A stretch of DNA of 64,000 bases, from contig OZ241860.1 in assembly GCA_965203195.1 (NCBI GenBank), positions 1,426,001 to 1,490,000 on the forward strand, given 5' to 3'. Each line of letters starts with the position of its first letter. Within the stretch, counting starts at the first letter, position 1. The notes beneath the pieces were generated by a model, which did not search any database, was not told where the DNA came from, and saw nothing but the letters and a program-made list of their open reading frames with translations. This stretch comes from Bin87 sp965203195 (lineage in GTDB: Bacteria > Chloroflexota > Dehalococcoidia > Lucifugimonadales > UBA3495). The position numbers were made by a program, and so were the translations under genes. Below, piece after piece: positions 20,401-24,950 of this stretch.

Positions 20401-22332
20401 CTTATGGCTGGCCTGGGCGGTGGCCAGGGTGTCGGGCAGGACAGTTGGCCCGGAAGTGCGCCCAAATGAGGCGGCGGTGAGGGCCGTGGTGGCAATGGTA
20501 ATGCCGTCGGTGTCCTGGTCCGCGTCAATGTCCTGCGCCTCATAGGAAAAGTCCAGGGTTTTGCCCACCGTGCCGGCGGCAGTGTCCAGCGTGGCGTTGC
20601 GGGTGTTGTCGCCAATGGCAATGGCCAGGGTGGGCCGCTCCGTGCCCACGACCACGGTCTGCGCCAGGTTCAGGCGCACGGCGATCGTCTCGCCGGCGCG
20701 GTACTCGCCGCCGGCGGCGGGGCTGCTGGTGATGGCAATGCTGCTGACGGTAGCCAGCTGGTCGGCGGGGTCCAGGCCGCCGTACTTCAGGCGGGGGTAC
20801 TGCTTGTTGGTGCCGAAGTCCCAGGGGTCGTCGTTGCCGGTGGCGCCGTCCACATCCACATTCCAGCTGGCGTAGATGCTGGGCGAAGTGCCGTAGGCGG
20901 TGGGGGTTTGCAGGGCGCTGGTGGTTAGGCCGGCGCTGTTGGGGCTGCCTTGGCTGGCGGTCTGGCCGGTGGTAGTTTTATCCCAATAGCTGTTGGTAAC
21001 CGTCCCGCTTATGCGGCGGCTAATTAGCCCCCCGGCGCGCGCGCCGACGACGTTCTGGACGGAGACGGGGCCGGTGGCGTAACTGGCGGTGACCGAGCTG
21101 GTGGCGATGACTCCCACCAGCCCGCCGGCCTCGGGTACATTGTTGCCGGTTTCGTATTTTCGGGCATAGACGCTGGCGGTGGAATAGCAAGCGACAATGC
21201 TGCCGGCGCTATTGCCGCTGACCAGCCCGCCCACCCAGGTTGCCCCGCTGACTGCGCCCGTGGTGTACACGGCGGCGATTTTGCCAAGGTTGTCGCTGGC
21301 CAGGATGCCGGCGTATTCGCCGCCGGTGATGTCGGCGTTGTGGATGCCCAGCGCGGTGACTTCGGCGTTGGCGCCGAGGCTGTTGAACAACCCGTTGCGC
21401 GCCGTGCTGGTGCGGTTGATGAACAGGTTGTGGATAATCTTGCCGTTGCCCTGGAAGGTAGTGTTGTACAGGTTGCCGCTGGTAGCGCCGCCGATGGGCT
21501 GCCAGCCGGCGCCGGCGTTCCAGTAGTCGTCGCCGGCGGCGTCCACGACGCCGTCGCCGTTGGTGTCAAAGTCCAGGTTGGCCTTCAGTTCGTAGCCCTG
21601 GCAGGGGCCGGGGTTGGTGTCGGCGTCGTCGGCGGTGTCCGGGCAGCCCAGGGCGGGTTTGCGGGCGGGGAAGGCGGCGGCGTAAGCGGCGGCATTGGCG
21701 GCGTTGTCCACGGCGCCGTCGCCGTCCAGGTCCCAGCGCATAGCGTTGAGCTGCGCCAGGTTGCTGATGTCAATGAGGCCGTTGCCCGCCCCGTCGTTGT
21801 CGGTGTCGTAGCTGACGGTAGTGACATTCACCAGGTGGTTGACCTGGGTAGTGGCGCCGGGGTAGGACAGGGTTGGCAGGGTGAATTGAGTATGGGTGGG
21901 GGTGGCGACGTGGCCGGAGTGGGTAAAGGTTCCGGTCAGGGCGCTGGTGGCCACGGTGATGCCGTCGCTGTCGGCATCGGCGGGGGTGACCGTGTAGGTA
22001 AAGTCCAGGGTAGCGCTGCTGTAAGAGGCATTGTCGGCGAGGGCAACGGCGCGGGTGGCGCTGCCGATGGTGATGTCCAGGCTGGCGCCGGAGTAGGCGG
22101 TGATGGTTTGGGAGAAGGTTGCCCGCACGGTGATGTCGTCGCCGGCGTGGTATTCGTTGTCGGCGCCGGCGGTGGTGGTGACGGCCAGGCTGGACACGGT
22201 CAGCGCGTTGTCGGCGGCGGCCAGGCGCAGGCCCAGCGCCAGCCCGCCGGCGAGGACGCCGGCGATCAGCAGCAGCGCCAGGGCGGTGATGGCGATGTTG
22301 CGGCGGTTGCGGTTGCGGTTGCGGCGCATCAT
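1..22332 (-). CDS. Giant modular GLUG / Ig-like repeat surface protein (3' end beyond window)
   Basis: I read the minus frame through every line from 22332 to 1 and found no stop, so at least 7,444 codons are open. The start ATG at 22332 (a second ATG follows directly) has a GAGGAGG Shine-Dalgarno about 8 nt upstream and an in-frame TAG at 22353-22351. An N-terminal basic stretch and a hydrophobic segment (TALALLLIAGVLAGG) look like a signal peptide or anchor. Domains in order: an Ig-like domain; eleven modules opening with Y-D-x-D-N-D-G-L-I-(E/D)-I and a WDLDGDG motif, each followed by GLUG-type GGLVG...SYATG repeats (residues ~173-5480); cadherin-like/Calx-beta-like domains at residues ~3790-4240 and another near 5525-5610; then eight or more ~230-aa units pairing a GTPQLAI-type strand repeat with a PKD-like TYAW domain. 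GLUG and PKD-like domains are typical of secreted adhesins. No sorting signal can be seen because the C-terminus lies outside. Adhesin function is inferred. Confidence 0.88.
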   Translation of the reverse strand, partial: MMRRNRNRNRRNIAITALALLLIAGVLAGGLALGLRLAAADNALTVSSLAVTTTAGADNEYHAGDDITVRATFSQTITAYSGASLDITIGSATRAVALADNASYSSATLDFTYTVTPADADSDGITVATSALTGTFTHSGHVATPTHTQFTLPTLSYPGATTQVNHLVNVTTVSYDTDNDGAGNGLIDISNLAQLNAMRWDLDGDGAVDNAANAAAYAAAFPARKPALGCPDTADDADTNPGPCQGYELKANLDFDTNGDGVVDAAGDDYWNAGAGWQPIGGATSGNLYNTTFQGNGKIIHNLFINRTSTARNGLFNSLGANAEVTALGIHNADITGGEYAGILASDNLGKIAAVYTTGAVSGATWVGGLVSGNSAGSIVACYSTASVYARKYETGNNVPEAGGLVGVIATSSVTASYATGPVSVQNVVGARAGGLISRRISGTVTNSYWDKTTTGQTASQGSPNSAGLTTSALQTPTAYGTSPSIYASWNVDVDGATGNDDPWDFGTNKQYPRLKYGGLDPADQLATVSSIAITSSPAAGGEYRAGETIAVRLNLAQTVVVGTERPTLAIAIGDNTRNATLDTAAGTVGKTLDFSYEAQDIDADQDTDGITIATTALTAASFGRTSGPTVLPDTLATAQASHKVNATTVDYDANNDGLIEISTLAQLNAMRWDLDGNGAVDSGVSAANAKAYRWAFPARLPSLGCGDTNSNSNPGPCVGYELAANLDFDTNGDGVVDEDDDYWNEGAGWEPIGGLYDSTFRGNGKIIRNLFINRTGTGSVGLFLSLDEYAEVSALGIHNADVTGGGPRTGILAGSSGGAISAVYTTGAVSGVGLVGGLVGSHSSSDDIKASYSTASVYARTHATPDFNGAGGLVGFNFGGIRASYATGPVSGASDFPSARLGGMVGNANAAAAYYSYWDTDTVGQTSPNTIGYGAGQTTSALQAPTAYGSGSDDIYKDWDDVDVDGDGSAGVAADSDDDAWDFGTASQYPRLKYGGLDPATQVATVTSMTLASSAGADNAYNAGDAITLRLTFSLEVAPGDGAGVPLAIGANTRQATLPADAAGRILDFTYRVTSADTDADGIAVAAAATLAGAFGRSSVNRALPDNLSAAQASHKVTATNDYDTDNNGAGDGLIEVDSLAKLNAMRWDLDGDGAVDSGVSAANRALYAAAFPNPSASMGCPDTDDADTEPGPCRGYELTANLDFDTDGSGGANAADAYWNGGKGWESIGEQPDDPETAHANRVRYRGEFHGNGNVIDNLFSNRTGASDDGGLFGAIGTGGKVIALGLRNANITGHDYTGILAGANYGEVIAVYTAGRVSGADGVGGLAGFNAFPSPVAIPASERNVRAKITASYSTAAVSGSEEVGGLVGQNNFGDITASYATGAVSGTTNVGGLVGKLDVLNDGTATNSYWDTTKSGQSGSAGGSGQSTTNLQTPTAYNVPATGNIYAAWNMDLDGDGSNDDPWDFGSSSQYPALKYGGHRLADQRGGVTAIAITSSAGDDTEYHAGDTISVAVSFAQAVTGHTGAGLTLTIGSASRTATLPSGATGQTLTFAYQVEPGDADSDGIAIAANALAGSYTYTLFGSSTTLASPTLPATLASAQTAHRVNVTTVDYDTENVGVGDGLIEIRNLAQLNAMRWDLDGNGVVDSGVSAADKAAYAAAFPKRKPALGCPDTTADADTDPGPCTGYELLVNLDFDTNDNGMADAGDAYWNAGLGWAPVGSDPTPFNNNNRYRATFLGNGKVIDNLYINRPAGNNNGLFGSLGVGAKVSALGLRNADITGQYSTSILAGKSYGVIAAVYTTGSVDGHDGTGGLVGWLQGSAKVIASYSTASVYGRGGGSQSFFGGLAGRLTGGTVTASYATGSVAGEGSHLLIRGLFGVAHADSGNTVTLTNNYFDSNTTGRPGGHTTSALQTPTAYGLTTDMPPSIYANWNVDVEVDGSSDVDDPWDFGTASQYPRLKYGGLDPAAQLATVTSMTITSSAGNDTEYHAGDAITVRLTFSQDVDPGAGAGVPLTIGANTRNATPAANAAGRSIDFSYTVTDADVDTDGIAVAAAATLAGAFGRSSVNYALPDSLAAAQTDHRVNVNTVDYDGDNDGLIDISNLAQLNAMRWDLDGNGNPDAGVSAADAAAYGAAFPKRERHQGCSDAGGTASPCTGYELLTNLNLDTNGNGRADAGDTYWNGGKGWESIGEQPENIQTAESNDVRYRATFQGNGKAIDNLFINRPTGGHDAGLFGAIGGGGKVMELGIRNANVTGGAYYTGILAGINYGAITAVYTTGRVTGQEGVGGLVGYHNTYLRTINDDPIPGQMTASYSTAAVTGTSEKVGGLVGSLSNSHIRASYATGPVAGTTTDIGGLVGFKPAHDSVSTVTNSYWDTTTTGQSSSAISATGQTTSALQTPTAYGAATPPPASIYAGWDDVDVDGDGNVGVAADSDDDAWDFGGNNQYPRLKYGGHNPADQLANVTAMTITSSAGPDGQYGAGDVITLRLAFAQDVTVISGAALPLTIGSATRNATPPANSAGRTIDFSYTVLPADMDSDGIAIAAAATLAGAFGRSSVNYALPDTLATAQAAHKVNAVTVSYDSDGDGLIEIRNLAQLNAMRWDLDGDGAVDPEVEATSQVGDVHKSAGDAAGYARAFPNRAPALGCPDTAADADTDPGPCLGYELMVNLDFDTNGSGTVDTGDEYCNLYTGGQTPYCTGWRSIGIDAASAADPNIHLYNAVFQGNGKVIDNLYVRRGGSDHGLFGALGSDAKVEALALRNANVTGRLYVGLLAGNNFGRIAGVYTTGSVRGASAGGLVGYNQGAIVASYSTASVTLGTSNSFRHAGGLVGWENGGSIIASYAAGAVTGSGAGGLVGRSGGSTITGSYWDTQATTKSSSAGAATGDGKTSSALKTPIAYGTGNAAIYAGWDDVDVDGDGTVGVAADTDDDAWDFGTNEQYPRLKYGGLDPAIQGAIKIDYDSDGDGLIEIKNLAQLDAIRHDLGGSGGSGTAYTAAFPNAMTGMGCPSTGCKGYELLADLDFDTNGNGYTYTLDAAGTATGDSGDLYYSGSANAPGGGWLPIGQRALPSGNTVVRLAGSYNAIFKGNGHTISNLYINGDSDGGYGLFSQLGTATDDGRVESLGLVNVYVRGHNQVGGLVGDINSNFTANALSTTFTNDSRVIGSYVTGVVTGTSRVGGIAGQNYGIISASYSLAAVTASTSNAGGLAGQNNAVISKSYAAGPVNAPGSDVGGLAGHSTINSVNPFGGILTRSSYWDVHAGCEHIRHTDSGAYKARGRGKTTAELLAPAGYTGIYADWDDLLTALGATTTGANPWSFRADRYPALNYGGLDAGAQFDAQRIDYDCDNDGLIEVNNLADLDVIRHDLDGDGAVDADTNATAYAGAYPIPAADMGCPLTDHDDNTATAAVPVCAGYELGANSDSEVTFNFDTDGDGGPDAGDTYWNGGLGWLPIGTAAAPYAATFSSNGHTLSNLHISRGGATGSDEVGLFGAVGSAGRLSNVILTGASVTGRDRVGAIAGQMDGTLTGASVAGSVTGRHYAGGIAGRAGGSISGVTVAGTATVRGAGADNDYIGGIVGQLQAGGSVTASRATATVSGTDYVGGIAGQVAAGAGIVNSYAAGTVAGTNYVGGLAGELLPAVTTPTAQAAARIDTAWSGAAVTGTDYVGGLVGNHQGQLVAAYALGAVTGTTNAGGVAGAKTTGATATAAYFDSETTGQTASPGGGAPQNTRALLTPTAYGLSSADPPSIYADWNRDIDGETGNDDPWDFGLATQYPVLKQGGHNAATQRALHPAPSDDPSLTGITVSSGTLTPAFAPATTSYTVSVSNATTQVTIAATKKRSMSEFTFTPATDADRDTDGHQVALSLGPNTVTIVNTAHDGATIRTYTLVITRDPGTNYTITAPAVDHELDEDGALAARTLSVTVTGSRAPTAAGKVLCTIAPDTSVDPATSTARVGANAADFTAVTAEASFTTADTTATCAFTVATDDDNEPVEYFTVTLSDPTANADRIPNATYGSPRRFRIKASDPLSMDAALSSLIISDVTNWDPAFNASTLNYRVNAANNITQVTVTATANHAGATVAITPADVDTGTAGHQVNLSEGDNTITIVVTAADSSTMTYTVVVRRAGGANTLSSLTITGSDGNRYDLSPDFAPSTEDYTVTVPRVNESVTVAMELTATGPSLSITVVGTSTVQHPLGANRSYPVTLGAAGSVTNINLLVAATQASGGNKTYSVAVTRDTTTDYDDDNDGLIDIRTLAQLNAVRYDLDGDGIPNDQDTFGRLVDLQPAITAAYRGNSGAFPYPPATGMGCPDTGCIGYELRADLDFDTGTAGDRTDDLYYNGGKGWTSIGHRTDPTVTLTPADTSDDLPIPAYTAIFKGNGHTISNLYINHSERIIGVGLFSVLGEVDDSARLESVGLVDVNINGGQSVGGLVGVVSSSESDYRISAQGVKNSNFYTDDSQVIGSYVTGTVSNSLGTIGGLVGENYGVISASYSRAAVTLSGRASRAGGLVGLNRGFIHDSYAAGPVNADADSEHIGGLAGVSTAEALLANRNRAPNSYWDVNTGCDYIRYPSETNAYGVGKTTAQLTTPTGYTGIYANWSTLYTAYETSTAGANPWSFQAGKHPALNYGGHDASEQFMAQRIDYDCDNDGLIEISNLKQLNAIRWDLNSNSSVDTGFGSDERSKYAAAFPLPVGDSMAAGCGLADHDNDADTAEQPVCHGYELGAEGRSSGLDFDFDTNGSGGANEGDTYWNSGLGWLPIGSSGTNKNWTGVFNGNGHELENLYINRTTANTGLFGVVGPEGRLEGVALVNASVTSTMASTGALAGALDGTAADPAVARASYSTGSVRGAQSVGGLVGSLYTVSALSASYSLAAVSGTSNVGGLVGAAGAATTSITASYAYGVVTRSSGTATTVGGLLGHAAAGATITDSYYDNEAGGDGGAGGGGVAKTRRALQEPTAYGATTTTPPSIYANWNLDVDETTGADDPWAFGNADQFPVLKAHGQDTAAQFRLQPALSGVASLTALSIPGVTLDPAFANGTPSYTGTLVNPATGYLTVSGTTSVSVADVVVTPADARASEAGHQVQLVAGSNAITVTVRAQNCTPQSCTQDGPYTITVALTAQDYDDNENGLIDIRNLAQLNAIRWDLDGNGVADASANNDDYAAAFGRPEAGMGCRLADHDGNSGTPDEPVCTGYELRANLDFDTGTANDRTDDAYYNGGAGWTPIGGVVTTGHPFEYDTIFANSTSPTAYSGRFNGNGHTISNLSIVRTSEDALGLFGAISGHIEQVGLVNPSVVTTAGAALGPLVGYAKSTARVTASYAQGGEVRGGGYAGGLVGYNKGAITVSYADVAVRVVTPPPGQRAAQPALRAVGGLVGANTGTVTYSYAIGKPVNDANSPVHNAGGLIGHHDNTLSGRIANSYWDTIRTGRATSNGLPASAGLKTYQLRAPTDYGATSADLYYGWNLDLNNDGRLDNPWEFGTATQYPALRYDGHGDTGGAAAQLARQPTISAAHTLTALSTTPALTFSPAFTATNGGPYLARVAPDTVNQVTVNYTPDTGANVVVTATDADTVAAGLQIDTSTLGKDTVTIAVSGDDGSATTYTLNLEKGERPFASAGVDSVVAAGATANLTGARGRPATDAQGPVSFAWTQIAPASGAYSNLTLTVRSDGNLSFPAPAIANASDPDINLEFRLTVTDAVGLSATDDVAVTVTKQATVTGLTVGGDLGRTEAGKYLAGERISVTVRFSENVTVDTSKGNPTLAIVIGANTRKAAYISGSGANALTFTYTVQAGDSDTDGISIAATALELNSGAINDASGLAVDRSLTGYTVSNNASYLVDGTRNSNLVATPTARAGPDQAVAPGATVTLDGSASTDPTVAQKDLVYAWSLTSSSPTGISVSLSDSDAQTTFTAPALRANGADITLNFQLRVTGTKSATDTVVITVTRQATVSAVSISSTAGTTHANTYARGQTISAAAQFSEAVNVTGTPRLALAIGSATRYATYASGAGTNTLTFNYTVQAADSDTDGVSIAANALSLNGGAIKDTSGPGLAANLAHTLTVAASASHLVDGSIVPGTPQADAGADRAVKEATTVTLDGTGSSDPANQMLTYAWLVTQAPATGPGSNVRLNAANVSMPTFSAPAIANASDPDIELTFQLTVTDTESKSHTDEVTITVTKEATVDDVSITSTPGSTTTDTYLMGENIEVEVEFSEDVTVTGTPQLVITGGGSNTYTAAYASGSGSDTLTFRYTVQSADSDTDGVSIAADALSLNGGTINDDSGLAADLDHSEVAASTSHKVDGSVSGSNPVASISAPAAVKSGATGITLDGSGSSDPNPGQTATLTYAWTQTAPVSPNAGSGLTLSSATAASPTFDAPTIADGGSDITLEFRLTVTDTNGNTGSATVSIIATHEATVSGVTIGGDDRGFTRDATYVQGEDIEVAVQFSENVTVDTTGGTPQLAIVIGSATRNANYASGTTTNTLTFTYTVPSGDSDDNGISIAANALSLNGGTIKDAAGLPAALGLGSNAVTNNASYKVDGSVAAGAPTASAVSGRVVAAGTAIVALNGSATDPNDGQTLTYAWTQTQPTTGDGAGVTITNPNMAQASFAAPNIANASDPDLTLVFRLTVTDDGATPLSDTAEVTFTVTKEAIVNDVTVGGDDLGDTVADTYVVDETIEVEVEFSEAVTVTGTPQLAITGGGNPAATYTANYASGSGSDTLTFTYTVLAADSDNDGISIATTALSLNGGTIKDASGLPAALSLGSHSVTNDSNYKVDGSVARQTGKPTADAGSDLVVKSGSRVDITGRGTDPNPGQTGSLSYSWRQTGPATGDGSNLALSGTAPNLRFTAPTLRHVDPYIDLTFELEVTDPDGNKDTDTVTITVTHQATVSSFAISSTAGFTRANTYVQGEDIDVTVQFSETVNVTGTPRLPLTIGSATRYANYASGTRTDTLTFTYTVASGDSDDNGVSIDANSLEFNSGTINDASGLAADLDHSEVTASTSHKVDGSIATGTPVANAGADQVVAQGSTTTVTLDGSGSNDPNDGETLTYAWSQTAPATGNGANLLPSSANTASVSFTAPTIAAAGSDITLTFRLTVTDSGTPALMDTDDVTIIVTRQAEVSGVTISGAGNTVPNTYAQGETISVAAQFSEAVDVTGTPQLAIGIGSATRQASYASGSGGNTLTFTYTVASTDTDNNGISIAAGALSLNSGTIKDSSGLPAALSLGSHAVTNDDDYKVDGRIASGRPTADAGDAQVVKPGDTVTLDASDSSDPEEQALTYAWTPPAGSGVTLSDSTAEMPTFTAPSLGSNGNDLTLTFELEVTDAESKTDTAMVTITVTAQATVSSVSVSSTPVGVVSNTYVQGETIEVEVGFSEAVTVTGTPQLTITGGNSATYTANYHSGSSGTTLTFRYTVQAADADTDGISIAADALSLNEGTIKDASG
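5900..21830 (-). repeat. Eleven GLUG-type modules
   Basis: Module openings (LIDI...QLNAMRWDLDGDG type) lie on the minus strand near 21815, 20390, 18965, 17500, 16070, 14595, 13450, 12305, 9605, 8400 and 6960. The first six are spaced about 1.4 kb and alternate with an Ig-like SSIAITSSP domain; the later ones are closer or separated by cadherin-like domains. Every module ends with a 'NWNVDVDG...DPWDFGT..YP.LKYGG' closing motif. The second giant gene at 29604 has five modules of the same design. Confidence 0.85.
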
Positions 22333-22395
22333 CGGGCAGCCCTCCTCACGCTACGCCCGGCCGCGGCCTGCCGCAGCGTCCGGCGCTCCTGGCGC

Positions 22396-22408
22396 GGGGG
22401 GGGGGGGG
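22396..22408. repeat. 13-nt poly-G/poly-C tract in giant-gene leader
   Basis: There are thirteen consecutive G on the plus strand (C on the coding strand), 64 nt upstream of the giant gene ATG and downstream of its predicted promoter. The tract lies inside a small leader frame beginning at ATG 22488. With 13 C that frame stops at 22351; with 12 or 15 C its TGA would overlap the giant ATG. Homopolymer C tracts of this length are known slippage sites in phase-variable loci. Confidence 0.7.
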
Positions 22409-22572
22409 AGCGGAACGCGCACGGGTGGCCCCGCGCCGGCGGCGGGGTTGCGGCCGGCGTGTGGGATGTCCGGGTTGGGTTTGGTCATAGTGGGCAGCCC
22501 GGCGGCGTGGTTTGGGGGCGATCGTGGTATTGGGGCGGCCGGCGGCCGTGCCGGCCGGCGTGGCTATGGGTG

Positions 22573-22601
22573 AGTATATGCCGGATATTTGCGCCGCGCA
22601 A
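22573..22601 (-). promoter_or_regulatory. Predicted sigma70-type promoter of the giant gene
   Basis: Reading the minus strand, TTGCGC (22601-22596), a 17-nt spacer and TATACT (22578-22573) form a plausible -35/-10 pair. Transcription would begin near 22566, giving a leader of about 230 nt that contains the poly-C tract. No other gene lies between it and the giant ATG, so 22333-22646 is all leader and promoter. Confidence 0.55.
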
Positions 22602-22646
22602 TAGCGGGGGCGAGGGTAGCGCCGGCCCCCGCTGCCGCCGCCGTGA

Positions 22647-23192
22647 TCAAGCGCCGCCCGATTTCCCATTGCCATCGTCATCGCCATCGCCATTGCCGCT
22701 TTCCGCCTCGTCCGCATCGGAACGCAGCAGTTCGTCCAGATCCACGCCCAGCGCGCGGAGCCGGGCTCGGATTTCGGCTTGGCCTTGCTCCAGACCCTGC
22801 TTGCGGCCTTGCTCCAGACCCTGCTTGCGGCCCTGTTCCAAGCCCTGCTCGCGGCCTTGCTCCAGACCCTGTTCCAAGCCCATTTCTTTGCCTATGGCGA
22901 TGCCTTCGGCGCGGAGCTGGTCGTTCCGGCCGCGCATCTCCCGATACAGGTCAACCCCTTTGGTCAGTAGCGCCATGCCCAGTGTTCCTCCTATGACGAT
23001 CAGGATAATGACGATGATAGCGCCGCCCGCGATGCTGCCCAGCTCGCTCAGGAACTCGGCCGCCGCGGCGGCCGCCCGCTGCGCCGGAGTTCCCTCCGGC
23101 AGCAGTCGCTCGGCCAGCATGATCGTAGCCGCTACAAGTGCCGCGGCGTAAAGAGCCAGCGTTACCCACCGCTCCAGCTTTATCCAGTCCAT
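22647..23192 (-). CDS. Two-helix membrane protein with Gln-rich coiled-coil tail
   Basis: This 181-aa protein starts at ATG 23192 (MDWIKLERW); a GTG two codons upstream is also possible. Two hydrophobic helices follow, around residues 9-30 (VTLALYAAALVAATIML) and 50-75 (GGAIIVIILIVIGGTLGMALL). A soluble tail then carries an eight-residue repeat of the type GLEQGRKQ (four to five copies, DNA about 22780-22880), a short amphipathic helix and an acidic Gly/Asn/Asp end. The tail resembles low-complexity coiled-coil tails seen on several bacterial families, but I do not recognise a named family. It lies just upstream of the giant gene, which has its own promoter. Confidence 0.7.
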   Translation of the reverse strand: MDWIKLERWVTLALYAAALVAATIMLAERLLPEGTPAQRAAAAAAEFLSELGSIAGGAIIVIILIVIGGTLGMALLTKGVDLYREMRGRNDQLRAEGIAIGKEMGLEQGLEQGREQGLEQGRKQGLEQGRKQGLEQGQAEIRARLRALGVDLDELLRSDADEAESGNGDGDDDGNGKSGGA

Positions 23193-23440
23193 AGGCACAG
23201 GATACCAGATTTTGCGCCGTTTGTGGCTATGGATTTGCCGAGTTTTGCCGGGCGGGGAGGTTAGGTCCGCGTGCGACGCCGGCCGGCAACGCTGGTGGGG
23301 GGGAGCGACTGCCCGGCGCGCCGGCCCTCATTATAATCAAATTCATAGCCGGCAGCATTTCCGTGCCGGCTATGAGCTGCGGGTCATCGGTTGCGCCGGC
23401 GCCGGATTCGCTATCGCCGCTTTTCGCATCATCATCCTCA

Positions 23441-24422
23441 GGTAGCGTTTCGTTTGTAAGTGGTTTGGTTATTAGATGGGGGCAAAATACCCGCCCCACT
23501 CCAAGCCGCCCTGCAACGAGCATTGGACGACTACCAGCCCCTCTGCGACCGTTGCCGCCTGGCCATGCATCGCCGCCATCGCTACGCCCGCGCCATTGCC
23601 ACCGGCTACGGCGAAGTGCGCTTGCAAATACCCGTGTTCCGCTGCGGCCAGTGTCGTCGCATGGCCGGCGGCATGACGCTGCTGGGCGCGGAAATGCGCC
23701 ACCAGCCGTTTTCCAAAAAACCGTGACACCGCCATCAGTCTGGCCGCGCCGGGAACTGCGTGGGTTGCGTCAAGAGTACGGTTTGCCAGTGGCTGCGGAA
23801 GGCGCCTTTGACAGCGCCGGAGTTGCCGCCAGACGGGGTGCTGGAACTGGATGGCCTGTGGACGCGAACCAGCCGGGGGCATACTGAATTGAAGGTAATC
23901 CGCGATACTGCTGCGGGGATGGTGTTAGGGGCTTTTGGTTCCTGGACGGAAGTGATTGACCTGGCCTGGCAGTTGGGTGCGCAACATCCGCAGCATTTGG
24001 TCAGCGACGGCGATGGGGCCATCGCGGTGGGGATTGAGCCGTTGTATGGCGGGGAGGCGCCGCATCAGTTGTGCGCGTTCTGCTTGCTGCGTGAGTACCG
24101 GCGGAACATTGGGGTGGCGGGATTTGCGGCGGCGCGCGGCTGTTGGACGCGGGCAGTTTGGCGAAAAGTCGGGAATGGGCGCGGCGGATTATGCGCGCGA
24201 CGGATGGGGCGGCGCGTTACTGGTGTGAGAAAGCGTTGTCCAAGGGACTGCGCCACTTGGCGACGGGAAGGCGTCGCATCGGACGACGTTGCGATTGGAG
24301 TGGCACAATCGGGAGTTGCGGCGGCGGGAGAAGCTGGGGACGGTGTGGACGCAACACAACCTGCTGGCGTTGCTGCAAAAGCAGGGCCTGCTCAACCAAA
24401 CCACCTAAAACGAAACGCTACC
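23441..24422 (+). mobile_element. Decayed IS with 29-30 bp terminal inverted repeats
   Basis: The left end (23441-23470) and the right end (24394-24422) are inverted copies: GGTAGCGTTTCGTTT, then a 4-vs-3-nt difference, then GTGGTTTGGTT. They bound a 982-bp element whose only content is a broken transposase. The flanks show no clear target duplication; the similarity continues a few bases outward (TCCTC on both sides), so the exact ends may lie 5 bp further out. Confidence 0.8.
23460..24408 (+). pseudogene. Transposase pseudogene (zinc-ribbon type, several frame breaks)
   Basis: The frame opens inside the left inverted repeat and reads a zinc-ribbon-like N-terminus (CDRC...FRCGQC) until a TGA at 23724-23726, next to a run of six A. 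The same frame resumes (KSTVCQWLRKAPL, LELDGLWTR, VSDGDGAIAVG, CAFCLLREYRRN), consistent with a DDE-type catalytic core. It shifts again around 24110-24180. The true C-terminus (LEWHNRELRRREKLGTVWT) is in another frame and stops at TAA 24406-24408, inside the right inverted repeat. At least two frameshifts plus a stop make it inactive. I cannot place the IS family with confidence. Confidence 0.75.
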
Positions 24423-24534
24423 GAGGACAGAGGTATTTTCAGAACATGCTGGTGATATAATTGGGGCTGGATTTTGCCACTACCGGAGGTGATCCCATGG
24501 CCGCCGCCCGCTCCTACCGCGACGATCTCCAGCA

Positions 24535-24622
24535 GGTATGGGTATTGCGTGGTTCGCTGGTGCTGTTGTGTTTGCGTCCGCGGCGGGGCCAAAAAAAACA
24601 ATGCCAGCGCGTGTTGAAAATA
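24535..24622 (-). repeat. Dispersed repeat copy A (~88 bp)
   Basis: On the minus strand this copy reads TATTTTCAACACGCG... CCGCGGACGCAAACACAA ... CGAACCACGC ... CCCATACC. It matches 55751-55838 over its whole length (about 85% by eye) and 28826-28870 over the first ~45 bp. Immediately upstream on the plus strand, a strong GGAGGTGA and ATG at 24497 open a frame (MAAARSYRDDLQ) that resembles the N-terminus of IS630-type transposases and runs straight into the repeat. It is probably a truncated relic. Confidence 0.65.
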
Positions 24623-24639
24623 TCAAGACAGACAGCCGC

Positions 24640-24667
24640 TTGACAGCGCCGATAGCAAGCGTATAAT
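24640..24667 (+). promoter_or_regulatory. Consensus sigma70 promoter of the HNH gene
   Basis: TTGACA at 24640-24645, a 16-nt spacer and TATAAT at 24662-24667 match both hexamers exactly. The predicted start near 24674 gives a leader of about 25 nt containing AGGAGG (24687-24692), six bases before the ATG. This is the strongest promoter I see in the window. Confidence 0.85.
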
Positions 24668-24698
24668 TGGAACATAATATCACCATAGGAGGCACGGT

Positions 24699-24950
24699 AT
24701 GGCAACTAAACGACAAAAGGAGCAGGCTTGGAACAACGCCCGCCCGATTTCGGGCAAGAACCCGAATCTGTACCGGCGGGACAGTGCAGGGAACCAAATC
24801 TACAAGCCGGCTTACGGCAAGAACGGATCGCAGAGTTGGGAAGTCGACCACCGCAAGCCCAAGTCCAAAGGAGGCACCGACTCGCCGCGTAACCTGCAAG
24901 CCTTGCGAACGAAAACTAACCGCAGCAAGGGGAATAAGTATCCCTACTAG
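24699..24950 (+). CDS. Small HNH endonuclease-domain protein
   Basis: This 83-aa protein is almost entirely an HNH domain. WEVDHRKPKSKGG (residues ~47-59) supplies the first His, followed by TDSPRNLQALRTKTNRSKG with the central Asn and a late Asn/Lys region where the third motif falls. The N-terminus is basic. The start at 24699 is set by AGGAGG with a 6-nt spacer and by the consensus promoter. Stand-alone HNH proteins of this size cut or nick DNA and occur in mobile elements and defence loci. The family is clear; the biological role is not. It sits between a decayed transposon and a truncated gene on the opposite strand. Confidence 0.8.
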   Translation: MATKRQKEQAWNNARPISGKNPNLYRRDSAGNQIYKPAYGKNGSQSWEVDHRKPKSKGGTDSPRNLQALRTKTNRSKGNKYPY

